From positions 45,106,990 through 45,170,989 of the forward strand of contig JANDEH010000008.1 of assembly GCA_024610705.1 (NCBI GenBank): a DNA stretch of 64,000 nt, read 5' to 3'. Below the pieces are notes generated by a model. It was not told the origin of the DNA, did no database searches, and worked only from the letters and a program-made list of their open reading frames with translations. Below are positions 1 to 13,700 of the stretch, piece after piece (the first letter of the stretch is position 1; the number at the start of each line of letters is the position of its first letter). This DNA is from Tetragnatha versicolor (taxonomy: Eukaryota; Arthropoda; Arachnida; Araneae; Tetragnathidae). The position numbers and the translations under genes were made by a program.

Positions 1-987
1 ATTGACTAAATGTGTCATTTTTTAAGTACTGGGGTTTTTAAGTACTGTACAATTTTACGCATTATTATAAATAATGCGTAAAATTGCCAACTTTATTCAA
101 ATGATCAATTTTATAGATATATATTGTCTAATCATTGGATCAAGTTAGCATATTTAAACATTATTTTTAATAACCAGTACCTAGAATATAACACATTATA
201 TTCAATCACGAATAAATACTGTTTCTTAAATCTATAATTAATTTCTTATGTATATAACAGATTTTCTTATTACTGTGAACCATTTCTTCTTCTCTAAAGA
301 CATACAACACCATAAATAGAGCAATTCTATATTCAAAATGATTTTTTTTCTACAAAAATAAAGAACCACCTATAAACCATCTTTAACACTAAATACTTAT
401 TCAAAAATATAAATTATTCGAAAAACGAAAAAGATTGTTTTTTTTCTTAGGTGAAAAGATTGGAAGAAGCATTAGAAAGATTTTCGGTACTTACGTATTA
501 CAAAAACACAAATACTAAAACAAGAACAGTTTATTGACCAGATATTTACACAAATTTTACAAATAGGGTTTCTAGTATCCCAGAAATCAGTTGAAGCGAT
601 GTATACTAAAATATAACACAAATCAAAAATACAACTGAGGTACAACAATAAAATGATACAACTGAGGTACAATTTTTAGAGATTTCTGGCGTGTAACATA
701 TTAGAAACTACGGCATTACCTTATTCTTAAAAAGTAATCAAATAAGGAGAAGGAAATAACTTGTATTCCTTGATTTCAGAGTGTGATCGGGTAAATCCCT
801 ACTGTTTAGTTTAGACTTGATGCAAAGTTTGAATGGCGGCCGTCGGGATTTGTTGTTTGTTGATACATGTTCCAGAGACCCGCTAGGTGGCATTGCGATA
901 GAAATCAATTTAAGTCAGTTTGGGAAACTCGTTTTGGGTTAGCATGGTATTATTGCGCTCAACTAATTTAAATCTAAGACAGTCTGT

Positions 988-1175
988 TCACACATGCTCG
1001 ACTTAAGTTAAAGATCACTTAACCTAGCTCAACTTCTCCTGTGTGAACGTTGCCGTTTAAGGTTAAGGTAGTTTTATTTTCGTAAATCTGTTTAAATCTA
1101 AGAGAGTCCGTTCACACTTTCTCGACTTAAGCAAGGTTAGCACTTAAACTAAATTAATTTTTCATGTGTGCATGT
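988..1175. repeat. Two decayed MITE relatives upstream of the collagen exons
   Basis: The segments around 990-1050 and 1111-1175 share TTCACAC, CTCGACTTAAG and a TGTGTG end with the palindromic MITE at 37771-37907. The region 1-980 holds nothing I can identify beyond AT-rich sequence, and no upstream collagen exon. Confidence 0.5.
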
Positions 1176-1185
1176 AGTATTAGGA

Positions 1186-1345
1186 TATGAGGGTGGGATT
1201 GAGGAAACGAAAAAGAAGTGAGGAAAAGAAGAATGGAATGGGGGAAAAAAGAGAGGAAGATGAAATGAGGAAAGTAGGAGGGGGGAAAGGGGTAAGGGTT
1301 AGGCGATGGAGGAAGGGGAATAGAGAAAGTGAGGGATAGAGGAAC
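1186..1345 (+). repeat. Polypurine (GA-rich) tract
   Basis: About 160 bases are almost entirely A and G on the plus strand. Such tracts can form triplex DNA. It lies about 230 bp before the first visible collagen exon. Confidence 0.75.
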
Positions 1346-1571
1346 ACAGTAAGGGATTTTTTTTATCAAAAATTTATTTCACAGCTCTTTATGGTCCACA
1401 TAAACATAAAGAGAATGAGATGCATAATAAGAGCGAGATGAAACTGGATAAAATGATTTTGGGGCTATATGATGAGAGAAGGGGGGGTAAAGTAGAGAAC
1501 AAGAAAGGGAAGAGATTTAACGAACATAATATGAGGAGAGAAGTTAAGAGAATAAACCCCTTTCGTTGCAG

Positions 1572-1776
1572 GCCAGTTCCCGCTGGACTTCTCGGTGCTG
1601 GCGACGGTTCGCCCAGAGCAGGGCAGCGAGTCGTTCCTCTTCACCGTCTACAACAGCCAGGGGGAGGAGCAGGTGGCGCTGGGGCTGGGGGAGAACGTCA
1701 CCTTCATGTGCAGGCAGAGCGCCCACATGGCCGCCATGGCGGAGGTCTCCTTCCCGGTCCCCGTCAACGACGGAAA
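1572..1776 (+). CDS. Collagen exon 1 in window: TSPN domain, middle part
   Basis: The frame starts at 1574 (two bases complete an upstream codon) and reads QFPLDFSVLATVRPEQG, a laminin-G/TSPN strand pattern, with one Cys (FMCRQS) and the PVPVNDGK stretch. Acceptor TTGCAG ends at 1571; donor GTACGT starts at 1777. The last two bases AA join a G in the next exon to make the Lys of the typical DGKWHR motif. The exon is GC-rich compared with the AT-rich introns. Earlier TSPN exons are outside the window. Confidence 0.93.
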
Positions 1777-4700
1777 GTACGTTCCCCTCGCTTTTTTCTC
1801 AATGCGTTTTGATAAAATGACATGTTGGTTTAACCCAGAAATCCTAGAATTACAGGAAAATACTGAAATTAGTGCAAGGAAATCCTGTTATAAGTTACGA
1901 GTGGTCTGTATCAATGTAATTAGATTAACAGAACCAAGGATCTTGTTGAGACCCTCAACTCCTCTTGCTATTAAATAGACATTGGAAAAAGCCTAAGCGA
2001 AATAATTTCTCTTTTCAGATTTATTAACTTTATTTTGACGCCAATCTTTTCTATAACATTGTTAAACCAATGAAATAGTAATCGTTTTCAAATGCTTTAT
2101 AGAATAAGAATGAAACTCAAAGATGGTAAAAAGTATTGCCTTAGCGGGGATTTAAATGGTTTTTAAAGTATATTTTTTTTAAATATCAACTAGTTCTATA
2201 ACTATTAGTTAAAATTAGGTAAATGATCACTGGGTGAGAGTAACACAAAAAATACTTCAATTTGACCCACTAAAGTCTAAAAAAAAACTACTAAATATTG
2301 AGAAAAAATTGCTTTCAAATTTGGCAACAACGTGATTGGAATTGTTCTTCAGGTGGCACCGAGTAGCTCTCAGCATCAAAGGCAACTCCGTGACACTCCA
2401 GAGCGAATGCGGAAACCAACTTACCCAGCAGCTGGCACGCAGCGAAGACGCCTTCATCGACACATCGGGCATTCTTCTCGTCGGATCACAACTCGTAGAT
2501 GGACTATTTTACGAGGTAGTATATCAAATGCAAATTTGGATTATATACGTTATGAGCAAAAGCTTAAATCCTCTACAGTCTACACCTCATCAATAGCGTT
2601 TCTCCATATAAAATCCAAATAATTCGTTTTTCAGGGAGACATTCAGCAACTGTTGCTGGTTCCCAGCCCAGAGGCAGCGTACGAGCAGTGCTTAGATTTC
2701 GTGCCGAACTGCGAGTACCCCTTGCCGTACGCCGCTGCAGGACCCGAGGACACCGTATACCCCAGCAAGCCTACCCCTACGCGCTCTGAGGAGGACGAGG
2801 AAGAGGACTATGCGTATCCGGACTCTGTACCAGGACACTTCAACAATTATTCGGCTCCCGTGAGTCTCTTTTCGGTCCATATACTGCACAAAACAATCGT
2901 CAAGAAACAGAGAAGTTGCCAGAGTTTTCCTTTACATGGGATTTCTCTGTAGACTGAACTTTTTTTGTATGCTACAATCTTTTTGCAACTTTCGGGACCT
3001 TTTTCCATTGAAAAAATTTTCTATTTATTTAACTAGATATTGCCTCTACAGACTAATGTCCATATTGTGAAAAATGATAGTCAAGAAACAGAAAAGCTCT
3101 AGCAGAATAAGTTACCAGAGCTTTCTTTTACACAAGATTTCCCTGTTGACTGAACTTTTCCTGTGTGCTAAGATATTTTTGTAACTTAATGGAACTTATC
3201 CATCGGAAATACTCTATTTATTTAACTAGATATTGTTGCTCTACATATTGATGTCTTATTTTTTTCCAACTTTGGAAATTTTTTGTGGGTGATGTCCCAA
3301 AAATACTTTGCCGAAAACGTCCCCTAAAGTTGCAAAAAGATCGTAGCGTACAGAAAAAGTTCATTCAACAGAGAAATTCCGTGTAAAGGAAAACTTTGAA
3401 AACTTTTGCTGACAGAGCTTTTCCGTTTCTCGACGATTATTTTTTGCAGTGCATAGTGAATCAAAAAATGTGGTAAGGAATTTTCAGGATGAAACTAGGG
3501 CATTTTTAAGGATAAGGCACTTGAGAAGATCCCCTTTAGTACATATATTTTTAACCGAAACTAGGAAACTGAAGGCTCCCTTTGTATTTAGTGCATTTTT
3601 TTGCATACTGGAGGCTATAGAGGTATATGGAATTTAATCCAACATAGTCACCATATGATATTATAAAAAACTTATGTTAGTGAGTCATCATAAAATTATT
3701 TTAATCTTTTTGTTGAGTTGAGAGAGAAACACATAATTCCATAGCTTCCTCATATTTGAAAAATTAACCCCCAAAGTGTGTTAAAATCATGTTTAAATTT
3801 TCAGGAAGAAGGGAATCCTGTGGATGAGAATACCGGGTATCATTATTACCATGTACAGGTAAGATTCAAACATTGCTGAAATTTGTAACAAACTAACTTA
3901 TAAAAAAACTTACATTACGTTATTATTAAACTTAAATCAATCGAGGTTAAAATATTACTCGATTCTTATTGGTAAATTAAGTAAACTGTTTGGGAAAAAT
4001 GAAATATGGAAGGGGATTCCAATTTTATACTCTTAAAAACATGCTGTAATAATTTCATTTCTTTTTATTAGGGTTTGCCCGGTCCCCGTGGGTACCAAGG
4101 ATCTCCAGGGCCTCCAGGAGCGAAAGGAGAAAAGGTAAGAATTTTTTGTATCAATTTGTTATTTTTAAATAATTAAAGTTCATTTTTTTCAAATGGTTGT
4201 CATATTTTTAAAAGGGAGATCAAGGTAGAGAAGGCATAAATGGTTTGGATGGATCCGTTGGACCTCCTGGACATATATTCATGATACCAGTAAGTGTTTT
4301 TATTTTATTTCTTTGATATATTTTTATTCTTACTATTTCACAAACTTTAAAATCATCATTTTGAAACCAGCAAATATGTTAAATTTAAATTGAAGTAGAA
4401 ATTAATTATTCACTAGCTGTTTTAATTTCAGAGAAAAACTAAATTATCTAAAATTATATTAAAAATTTTTATGTTATTGATGTAAAACAAATTGACTGAA
4501 ATTAAGCAATTGATATTCTCAATTTAATAAGTTATTCGTTTATATTTCAGTACCAGCCTCAGGGAGATAACAAAGGCCCTGATGCTGCTGAACCTTTACG
4601 TCAAATGCTCAGTCAGCACATGGTAAGAGTTTCTCTTCAAATTATCTCTCTAACTTTAATAAAATTAAATCTCTAGTCTAAAAATTAAAGGGAAAATTCT

Positions 4701-7700
4701 GAACAAAACATATTAAATAACGTTCTGTTCTATTTATGATTCATTCATGTTGTCTTTTATCACAATTTTCTTCAAGAACTATTAATTTTTCCCGGTTCTT
4801 ACAACTTTAAAAGTAATTTAATCATAAAGTAGACGAAGTATATAAATATATTTCTTGATTTTTAATACTTTTCATGACTTCTCAAGATTTCCGAATTTAT
4901 CATACTTGAAAAAGTCTCTTATAATGGGATAATTGTTTATACATGCTTATTATTATCCGTTATTAATAACTTTCTTTAAATGTTATGTTTAAATATTAGA
5001 TTCTTTTTTTAGTTAAAAAATTAACGATTAAAAATAACTAACAAAATATGCAAAGTACCTAAATGGGTTTTTGTAGTTATTTAAACTGTAAAGACATGCA
5101 TCATTACTACGTTAAATGATGTAGTAGTAATAAATATTAAGAAAAGTAGTAATAAATTATTTTTAACTTCAAAATTAAATTTTATACTACTTAATGGATG
5201 AATAAGCAATTTTTTGTTTAATTTCATATTAAAATACCTAGAAGGAATATAAAAGAACGTGTTTTTTTTATTTAGTTAGCCATGAGAGGTTCCCCGGGTG
5301 CTGTTGGTCTTACTGGATTGCCTGGACCTGTGGTAAGTAACTTTTCTCTACAAAGAATTTATTTGAAAGAAAGAAGAAATATTTCTTTAAAAAAACACAT
5401 ATTTTAAAAATAAAATGAAATAAGTATTAAAAACACATTTAATCCATGAAAATGAAGTGTAGCATATTTTATCGCTGTAAATATATCCTGAAAAAAACAT
5501 AAGAACTATATATTTGGTCTCTAAATTTACTATATTTTTCATTGAAATAGTTTCTTCATTGAAATAGTAAAATATCTAAAATTCATTTATATTTTATTGA
5601 TAAAAAATCTTCTTTGTAATTAGGGACCTCCAGGTTTTCAAGGTCCGAAAGGAGAACCTGGTGAGGCTGGTGAAGAGGTAAGTTTTTATTGGATTTATGG
5701 TGTAAAGAGTTTTATTAAACTGTTTTTATGTTCATATTTTATAAATACACGTTAGTATTTAACTACACAAAAGATAATAGTGACATATTATTACTATTAA
5801 TATTCTTTTCAGTCTTGGCTATCCCAAATGTTTCATATCTCGGGTGGTCTGGTATTGAAAGATACATTGAATCTTAGTGTTTAGATTTCCGTATTTTAAA
5901 GCGTTTTAAAATAACGGCTCGATATTTCTTGTCAACTTAAAAACTGGCATTTGTGTTTCTGTGACAATAAAGTGTGTCGGTGATTTTTTTTGTAGATCAG
6001 TCATCTATTTTAACTAACTTTTCTTTCTTCTTGAGGGTCCGAGAGGTCTTCGAGGCATGATGGGACACCCTGGTAGACCAGGTCGAAGGGTAAGTTGAGT
6101 AAGTAGACATTGCTTAAAATAAGAAAGTAAAACTCTTTAACTTTATCCAGACGGAATTAAAATATGTAAATCCTCATTCTAGTTATTTATTATTTGATCG
6201 TTCTAAAATTTAAGTACGGAAATAAATTTTTTTTTCTGAACAAATCTTTTATAAAATACTTTTATCCCTTAACATTACAAATTAATTATGAACAAAGAGA
6301 TAAACACGATAGAATTGCTATATATTATTTATATTCAAGCAGAAGTTATACAAAACGAAAGAGCATTTACCTTAATTGTGGTTCACTAATATCTCAAATT
6401 TGTAAAAAAGAAATGTAGTATGATATTATTAACTTAGAAAGAATTTTAAATATTTTTTATTCTGATTTCTCTAACCTTTTTTAACACTATTAGCTACCCA
6501 TACTTCTGTGTATTTTAATTTTAATGTAAGGCATTCACCGAAATCAATAAATAACATTAAAATAAATTTATCCTACCTATAACGTATAATAAAATAAGTT
6601 TCTTGTAAAGGACATTTTAATCGTTTTCCTATTTACCTTTTGTGCGTCCTTTGTAAAATGTTTTGATGTCAAAGACAAAATGTTTTAAAACTTTGAGTTA
6701 AAATGTTGTGTGAGTAGTTTTTTAAAAACTTAAATACCATATATGGTGCTTTTTAGGGCCCAGGGGGAAGAGATGGAGAACGTGGAAGTCACGGTCCAAT
6801 GGGATCCAAAGTGAGTAAAATTTAAAGTATTTTTTTTATATTTTTTCATGGAAATTTTGACCGTTTAGTAAAAACAAAAATATTTTGTTCACAGGGTGAT
6901 GTTGGACTTCCTGGTATGCCTGGATTACCCGGGGAGAAAGGTGACAGGGTAAGTATTAACTACTTAGATATGACAGTAAATTTTCTTAAATTAAATAAAA
7001 CAACGAAAAAAATTGCACATGAATTTATTAAAAGCCATACGGCGTTTCGGGGATTCTTTGGATCCCCTTCGTCAGTGGTAGTTGACATTACAAGAAAAAT
7101 CAGCTTTTATACCCCGCAACAAAACCTTGTTTTGTTGCGGGGTATAAAAGCTGATTTTTCTTGTAATGTCAACTACCACTGACGAAGGGGATCCAAAGAA
7201 TCCCCGAAACGCCGTATGGCTTTTAATAAATTCATGTGCAATTTTTTTCGTTGTTTTATTTAATTTACAGTATTGCACAGTTTGTGGCGTTATCCTAGTA
7301 AATTTTCTTGTTACTAAAATGCTTTCTGGATTACCTTAGATTTCATCCTTACTCCTAAAAATACTTAAATTTGATTTAAATGGTAATGAAATTATTTCTG
7401 TATTGAGTTGGCATTAAGGTCTGTTTGTGGAGGCTAAAAATTAACATAGTTTTAGTAATTATACTTAATACGATGTTACATACTTTACAAACTGTTTAAA
7501 AAATTATTGGGATATCAATGGTTTAAAAAAAGGGTTAAGCTTTTGTTTATACCGTGTGTTCATTAATGATATCTTCGGTTAAATTAACTATTTTCTTTTT
7601 AGTAAAATTAATTTTAGATTATAGTTAATAGATAATATTGGTTCTCTATTCTAATTTTTAAGAAATGACCTATATGTGTACTAAAAAACGAACCAAAAGT

Positions 7701-10700
7701 TAAGTTTTAATTTAAACTACAAAAATAAATTACCTCTTCTTTTGTTATCACATTATTTATTTCTATACATTTTTTGTGTTTAACCATCTAAATTTCTTAT
7801 TGAAAAATTCATTTTTTTAATCTAATTATTTATATGTCATAAAGTTTATTTCCCTCATTCTAGGGTTTTACGGGAACGCAAGGTGAACCAGGTCTGGTTG
7901 GACACGACGGTCCCCAGGTAAATTTCTTTAAATAAATTATATTATAGTCATTTGTTCATTTATGAATGTCGCTCAGATTAAAAAGTATTTTTGTTAAATA
8001 CCAACTGGCTTTACTATTTAGTTTCTTTGTGTGGTTTTCACTGCAAAGCTTCCTAATCTGTAAAACTCTTTTCACTGCGATAAGATTTAGTATGTCAAAA
8101 AAGCACAATACAGGTGAAGTGATTTAAACAGGATTTTTTGGTTTCTTTATGCGGTTTTCACTGCAAAGCTTCCTAATCTGTAAAACCATTTTCACCACGA
8201 CAAGAGTTACTATGCGGAAAAAAAACAATCCAGGTGAAGTGATTTAAACATGGTTCTTGGTTCCTTTATGCGGTTTTTACTGCAAAGCTTTTTAATCTTT
8301 AAAAACTCTTTTCACCGCGATAATAGTTAGTATGCCAAAAAAAACAAGAAACTGGTGAATGGATTTAAAAAAAATGAAAATTCTTGTTTTCAGGGTGAAG
8401 AAGGTCAACCCGGGAATCCTGGATTACCAGGGGATATGGTATGAAAGTTAATGGTTTTATTTTTATCTTTTTATAAACATTTAAATTTAAGATATTCTAC
8501 ATTAACTATTAAATTTTTCTACTATTAAATTTTATTTTGTAGTATGTACTATCACTAAAAAAATTTGAAGTGAGGTATACTTTATGTACTATTTATTACT
8601 CATAATAAGATATTTCTTTCTTAAAAAGGTTTGATAAATTGGTCGTTACAGGATTGTAAGAAAAATAAAAGTTACTTTAATGAAACCTTATAAAATATAA
8701 GACAGTAATTTTTAATGATTATTAAATTACATTTTTGTTACAAATATTGACTTAAAATTTCAGGGCCCCCGTGGCTTTATTGGACCTAGAGGCTTTCCAG
8801 GTCTTCCAGGACCTCCAGTGAGTGTTGAATTTTTTAATACCGAATAATGTGAAGTTCTTAGATCCTTAAATTGGTAGATAATTTTATCTTATTAGCATGT
8901 TTATAACTATGTATTCGCTTTAGAAAATTTCAATGTGGCGTATTCATGAAATTATGTTAATTTTTATAAGTAATAATTTAAATATATTTTTGTTTAATGT
9001 GTTAAGTTTTTAAAAATCCTTATTTACACATTTCAGGGTATTCCTGGTTCTGAAGGAGCACCTGGTCCAAAAGGAAAAGAGGTAAAAATAAATACACTCC
9101 TAAAATAAGAGTATTTTTGAAATAACTTAAAGTCTAAATAATGTAAAATTTTACTAACTGGTGTTGATTATAAGTTAGAATTAATAGCTATATTATTTTT
9201 AAAATAATCAATTTATAGTAGAAAATTTACTATTTTTCACACGTTTGCCGTTTTAGTAAAACAATAATTTAAAACACATAAATGATACATTTGGACTTAA
9301 AGTGAATCATTGTATGTTCATTTAAGTAGATTAAATAAAAAATACAAACCCATATTGTTCGTGTGCTAAAGGGTTTGATTATTTATTATGTCTGTAGAAT
9401 TATTTGATGTGCTCTCAAGAACTTCAGCGTCAACCTTATCCCACAAAACGTAAATTTCTTTAGTAGATTTGTGTAACAAAACATGGTAATAAGAATTTAA
9501 AATATTTACGATTTACTCGTGTAAATGTTACGGGCAAAGAGATAGATCGGGCATTATTAATAATGACCGGATTTATCCATTTCCCTTTTACATAAACAAA
9601 CATATCTATTTAAAAGAAAAGTCAACAAATAGTTTTTATTGAGAAATTAACATTTAATTGCTCAACAATCAAACATAACCTTTTAATTTATTTTTATAAA
9701 GAACCTCTCTATTTTTATTAATTTTTAATTAAAATTTTCTATTTCAGGGTCCACCTGGTCAAGCCGGACAGCCAGGGCAAACGGGCGCAGCTGGTCCTAT
9801 GGTGAGATCTAAAAATAATTAATAAGTTAATTTTTTTCTAATAATTTTTCTGAAAATAAACCTTTTAATATACTAAAAAGCCTCCTAGCTGTTTACGACT
9901 TAAACTTTCATTAAAAATTTTTCTTAGTGTAACTTTGTTTTTAGTAAAATACAGAAATGCAGATGAACAAGTAAGGAATTGAAATAAAAGTCAACAAGCA
10001 ATAACAAATTTGTTTTTATCTTACAGGGTCCTCCTGGGCCTCAAGGACCTTTAGGACCTCAAGGACTAACGGTTCGTAAAAAACAACAACAATTAGTATG
10101 AATAGAAGGTTAATTTTTTTATTATTATTTTAAGAAAATTTTATTGTATTTTTCAGGGTCCTCGGGGAAAACCTGGGCTTCCGGGACTTGGTGGAGCTGA
10201 CGGTCTACCGGTATGGTTTATCCGTTTTTTTATATTATTAAGAGATCTTAGTTCAATTTATTTATACGATCATTGGAATAGGAATATTTTGGTAGTAATA
10301 ATAAGTGAATTATTTTCCTACAATGAAATACATCATATTTGCGAATTTTTAATGTGTTGGGTTTATGGTAAATTTTGTGCATTTTTGTGGATAATTCAAG
10401 ACATCTTCCACTTTTCATTCTGGTGGTTTTTAACCCTGACTTTGAGTATCCATCAATTAAATATTTTTTATTTTTTATGGGGAAGTATTAATTTAGTTTT
10501 ATTAGCTGGAAATGCAATACAATCAAAGTTAGTTTTTCGATTTATCCGCTTATCACACTTCATTTTACGTAACCAGAGTTAAACAAGAAAATATTATTAG
10601 CAATATATTTTTATTTTATCATGCATTTATATCTTTTATGTATTTTACTCTTATTTATTTAATAAGACATTTCTAGTATAAGAATAGAAATGAAAAATAT

Positions 10701-13700
10701 GTCATGATTTGTTGGTTTTATCTGTTTTATTTGAAAAATTCTTCTTCACGTATTCTAGGGCCCTTCTGGTGAACCTGGAATTCATGGAACAAAAGGAGAT
10801 CCAGTAAGTAAATTCACTGATAATATTTTTTGCCTATTTTTTGTGTACAAGATAAATATTTAATAACTGAATATATTAATCAGCCTTTTTTTACAGTTCC
10901 ATAATTATTTAACATTAATTAATTTTTGTAACCAATTATCTTCGTTTTAGGGTGGACAAGGACCACAAGGACCAATGGGATTTCCGGGTCAAAGGGGAGT
11001 GAAGGTAATATTAAAAATTTTGCAATAATGAAAAATTTTTGTTTGAATAAAATCAAACACTTTAAAAACAGCTATTCCATCATAAACCTCATTAACAGCA
11101 TTGTTTTCTTAACTTGAGAAAGGAAAATTCATCAAGTTCGTAAAACAGCAACATTTTATAATTTTGGAAAATATTTCAATTGATTAAACATTTAAATTAT
11201 GAAGAAGATAGTAAGATTTATGTATTATCAAGCTAGTATATTAAAATGTTGAATTTGAAATTTCGATAAGTTGAGATGTTTTTTAAAGTATACTTAGGAG
11301 GGATTTGTATTTTATCAAAATATATATAGGCACATTTGATGTATGTATTCCTTTCATTATGTAACGAATTATTTAAACAATTTTTTTAAAATTTAATTAG
11401 GGTGATCAAGGTCTTCGTGGCCCAATCGGGGAGAAAGGTGAAAAAGTAAGTAAAGTAATTTAAATTACTACATCGTTGAACAATCGTTAGTCTTGAATTC
11501 ATAGATATAACCTTTTACTGTTAGAATATAAAATTTTTTCTTTTACTATTTTGGTCTTATTTAACAAATATATAATCCAAAATTTTAAAATGAAGTAAAT
11601 TCAAGTTAAAGTAATGGAAAATCGGTTATAAGCCGAGGAAACGACTTAATTAACCAAGTTAATAGTGTGATAACTGATAATAAGGAAATATTTTTTTCTT
11701 GAGGGGTTAAGAGGTCAAGACGGCCAAAAAGGAGACTATGGTCCGAAAGGAGACCAAGGCGTCCCTGGACCCGATGGGACTCCCGGTATAGAAGGTCCAG
11801 AAGGTCCAAAGGTAAATTTGATTATTATCTTTTAAATGGTAAAATGTTATAAAAATAAAAAATGATAGTTACATAAACCTATACAAAAACTATCAGGTTT
11901 TTTGTTTTTGAAAAATTACTCGAATATAAAGCCATATTCAAAGCCATCAGCGTCGTGGTTAACACTCGGCAAGAAAAATTAACTTTTCGTTGATTCTAAT
12001 TGGAGGAATCCTTTTTTGTGACCAAGGCTTTAACACCGACTCTGATCTTAGGGAATATGGTTGTAAATTTTTCAAGAATTGTTTTGTTCTTTATATCTAT
12101 TAGTATTTAAATAAGTCCTTATAATTTGAGTACTCATATGGAATAATTATTTTTAAAAATATCTCTTTTCAAGGGTTTTGAAGGCCCAAGGGGAGAAACA
12201 GGCCCTCCAGGCCCACCAGGTGAAAAGGTATTATACTTAATCCCTTTACTTTCATATTTCTTAATTAAAACATCTAATTTAGCATAGAAGTGTGTACAAT
12301 ATCACTAAATATCTTTTTTTAGGGTAAAATAGGAATCCCAGGATTCCCAGGTTATCCTGGTCACCCGGGGGCTAAGGTAAGTTTACACACATTTCGTTTT
12401 TCTTTTTTCAAAAATAATTTTTGAAATATATTGTTGGAGTTATTATTAAAATGTAGTTTTGGTTCTGGTTTCAGTTGGAACCAAAAATTTATACTCTTTA
12501 AGTATAATACAACCAAAAATATTTATTCATGAAGTATAATTCAGCCAAAAATTTCTCATTAAGTAAAATTCAACCAAAAATTTATACTCCTAAAGTATAA
12601 TTCAACCAAAAATTTATACTCATAAAGTATAATTCAACCAAAAATTTATACTCATAAAGTGTAATTCAACCAAAAATTTGTACTCAAAGTATAATTCAAC
12701 CAAAATTTATACTCATAAAGTGTAATTCAACCAAAAATGTATACTCATTTAGTATAACTCAACCAAAAATTTGTACTGATAAGTATAATTCTTTTAGGGA
12801 GAAAAAGGATTCTGGGGGAAAGCTGGAAAGAAAGGAGAAAAGGGCGAAAGGGTAAGATTTGTAGTTTAAAATATTTTTCTGAACACTTTTTCTTGCTCTT
12901 CATAACGTTTAGGTTGCATTTCTAATTACTTTTGAAATTCGATTAAGAAATTGAGTGTACGTACTCAAAACAATTACTAACTGATTTATTCATTGTTTCT
13001 CTATGAATTTATTTCATATTTACAGGGCCATACTGGTCTTCCAGGGGACCGAGGATTACAAGGCCCAAGGGTAAATTTTCGTTTAAATTATAGTTCCATC
13101 CTCTTAAACTTCATTGGTTTCACTTTTTAACAATTTATCGTTATACAGGGCAATCGTGGAGTTCGTGGAAGGCAAGGTAAAACTGGATCTCCTGGAGACA
13201 AGGTAAGATACCATGAAATTTCATCTTTTATTTCATTCGCTGCAAATGTTTAAGAATAGTATAATCTTGTTGTGTTTTTGTACAGGGAAGCACGGGGGAA
13301 CCAGGATCCCCTGGACCGCAAGGGGAGAGAGGACTTCAGGGAGTACAAGGACAACGGGGATTTGCCGGCCCTCCAGGACCAGCGGTAATTTAAGCTTGAA
13401 CCACATATTACAATGCAATAATTGAGAGCTTTTTCAAATGCAATTTCAGTTGCCTGTTGTTCCTTTTTCTATTTTTCTTTTATTTGTTTAATTATACGTC
13501 TGTCTACACTTGATAGTCTAATTTCAGAAGAAGTTTGTTTAATTGTTCAACTGTAATATTTTGGATCCACTATAGCCAGAAAGCTGCTTAGAAACCTTTA
13601 AACTTTAAACCATAGAATCACTTTTAAATTATGTGGCAAGATTTAATTCTTCTTGTCACCGTAATGAAATTTATCGATGCTTCTCCAATGAATGAACCCT

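Noticed and set aside
7072..7278. Paired open frames on both strands at 6916-7182 and 7072-7278
   Set aside because: Identical peptides arise from the palindrome; neither has an independent start or domain.
10289..10582. 97-codon hydrophobic open frame in a collagen intron
   Set aside because: Lies wholly between two collagen exons in AT-rich sequence; the aromatic/Leu/Ile composition is what AT-rich DNA gives by chance, and there is no domain.
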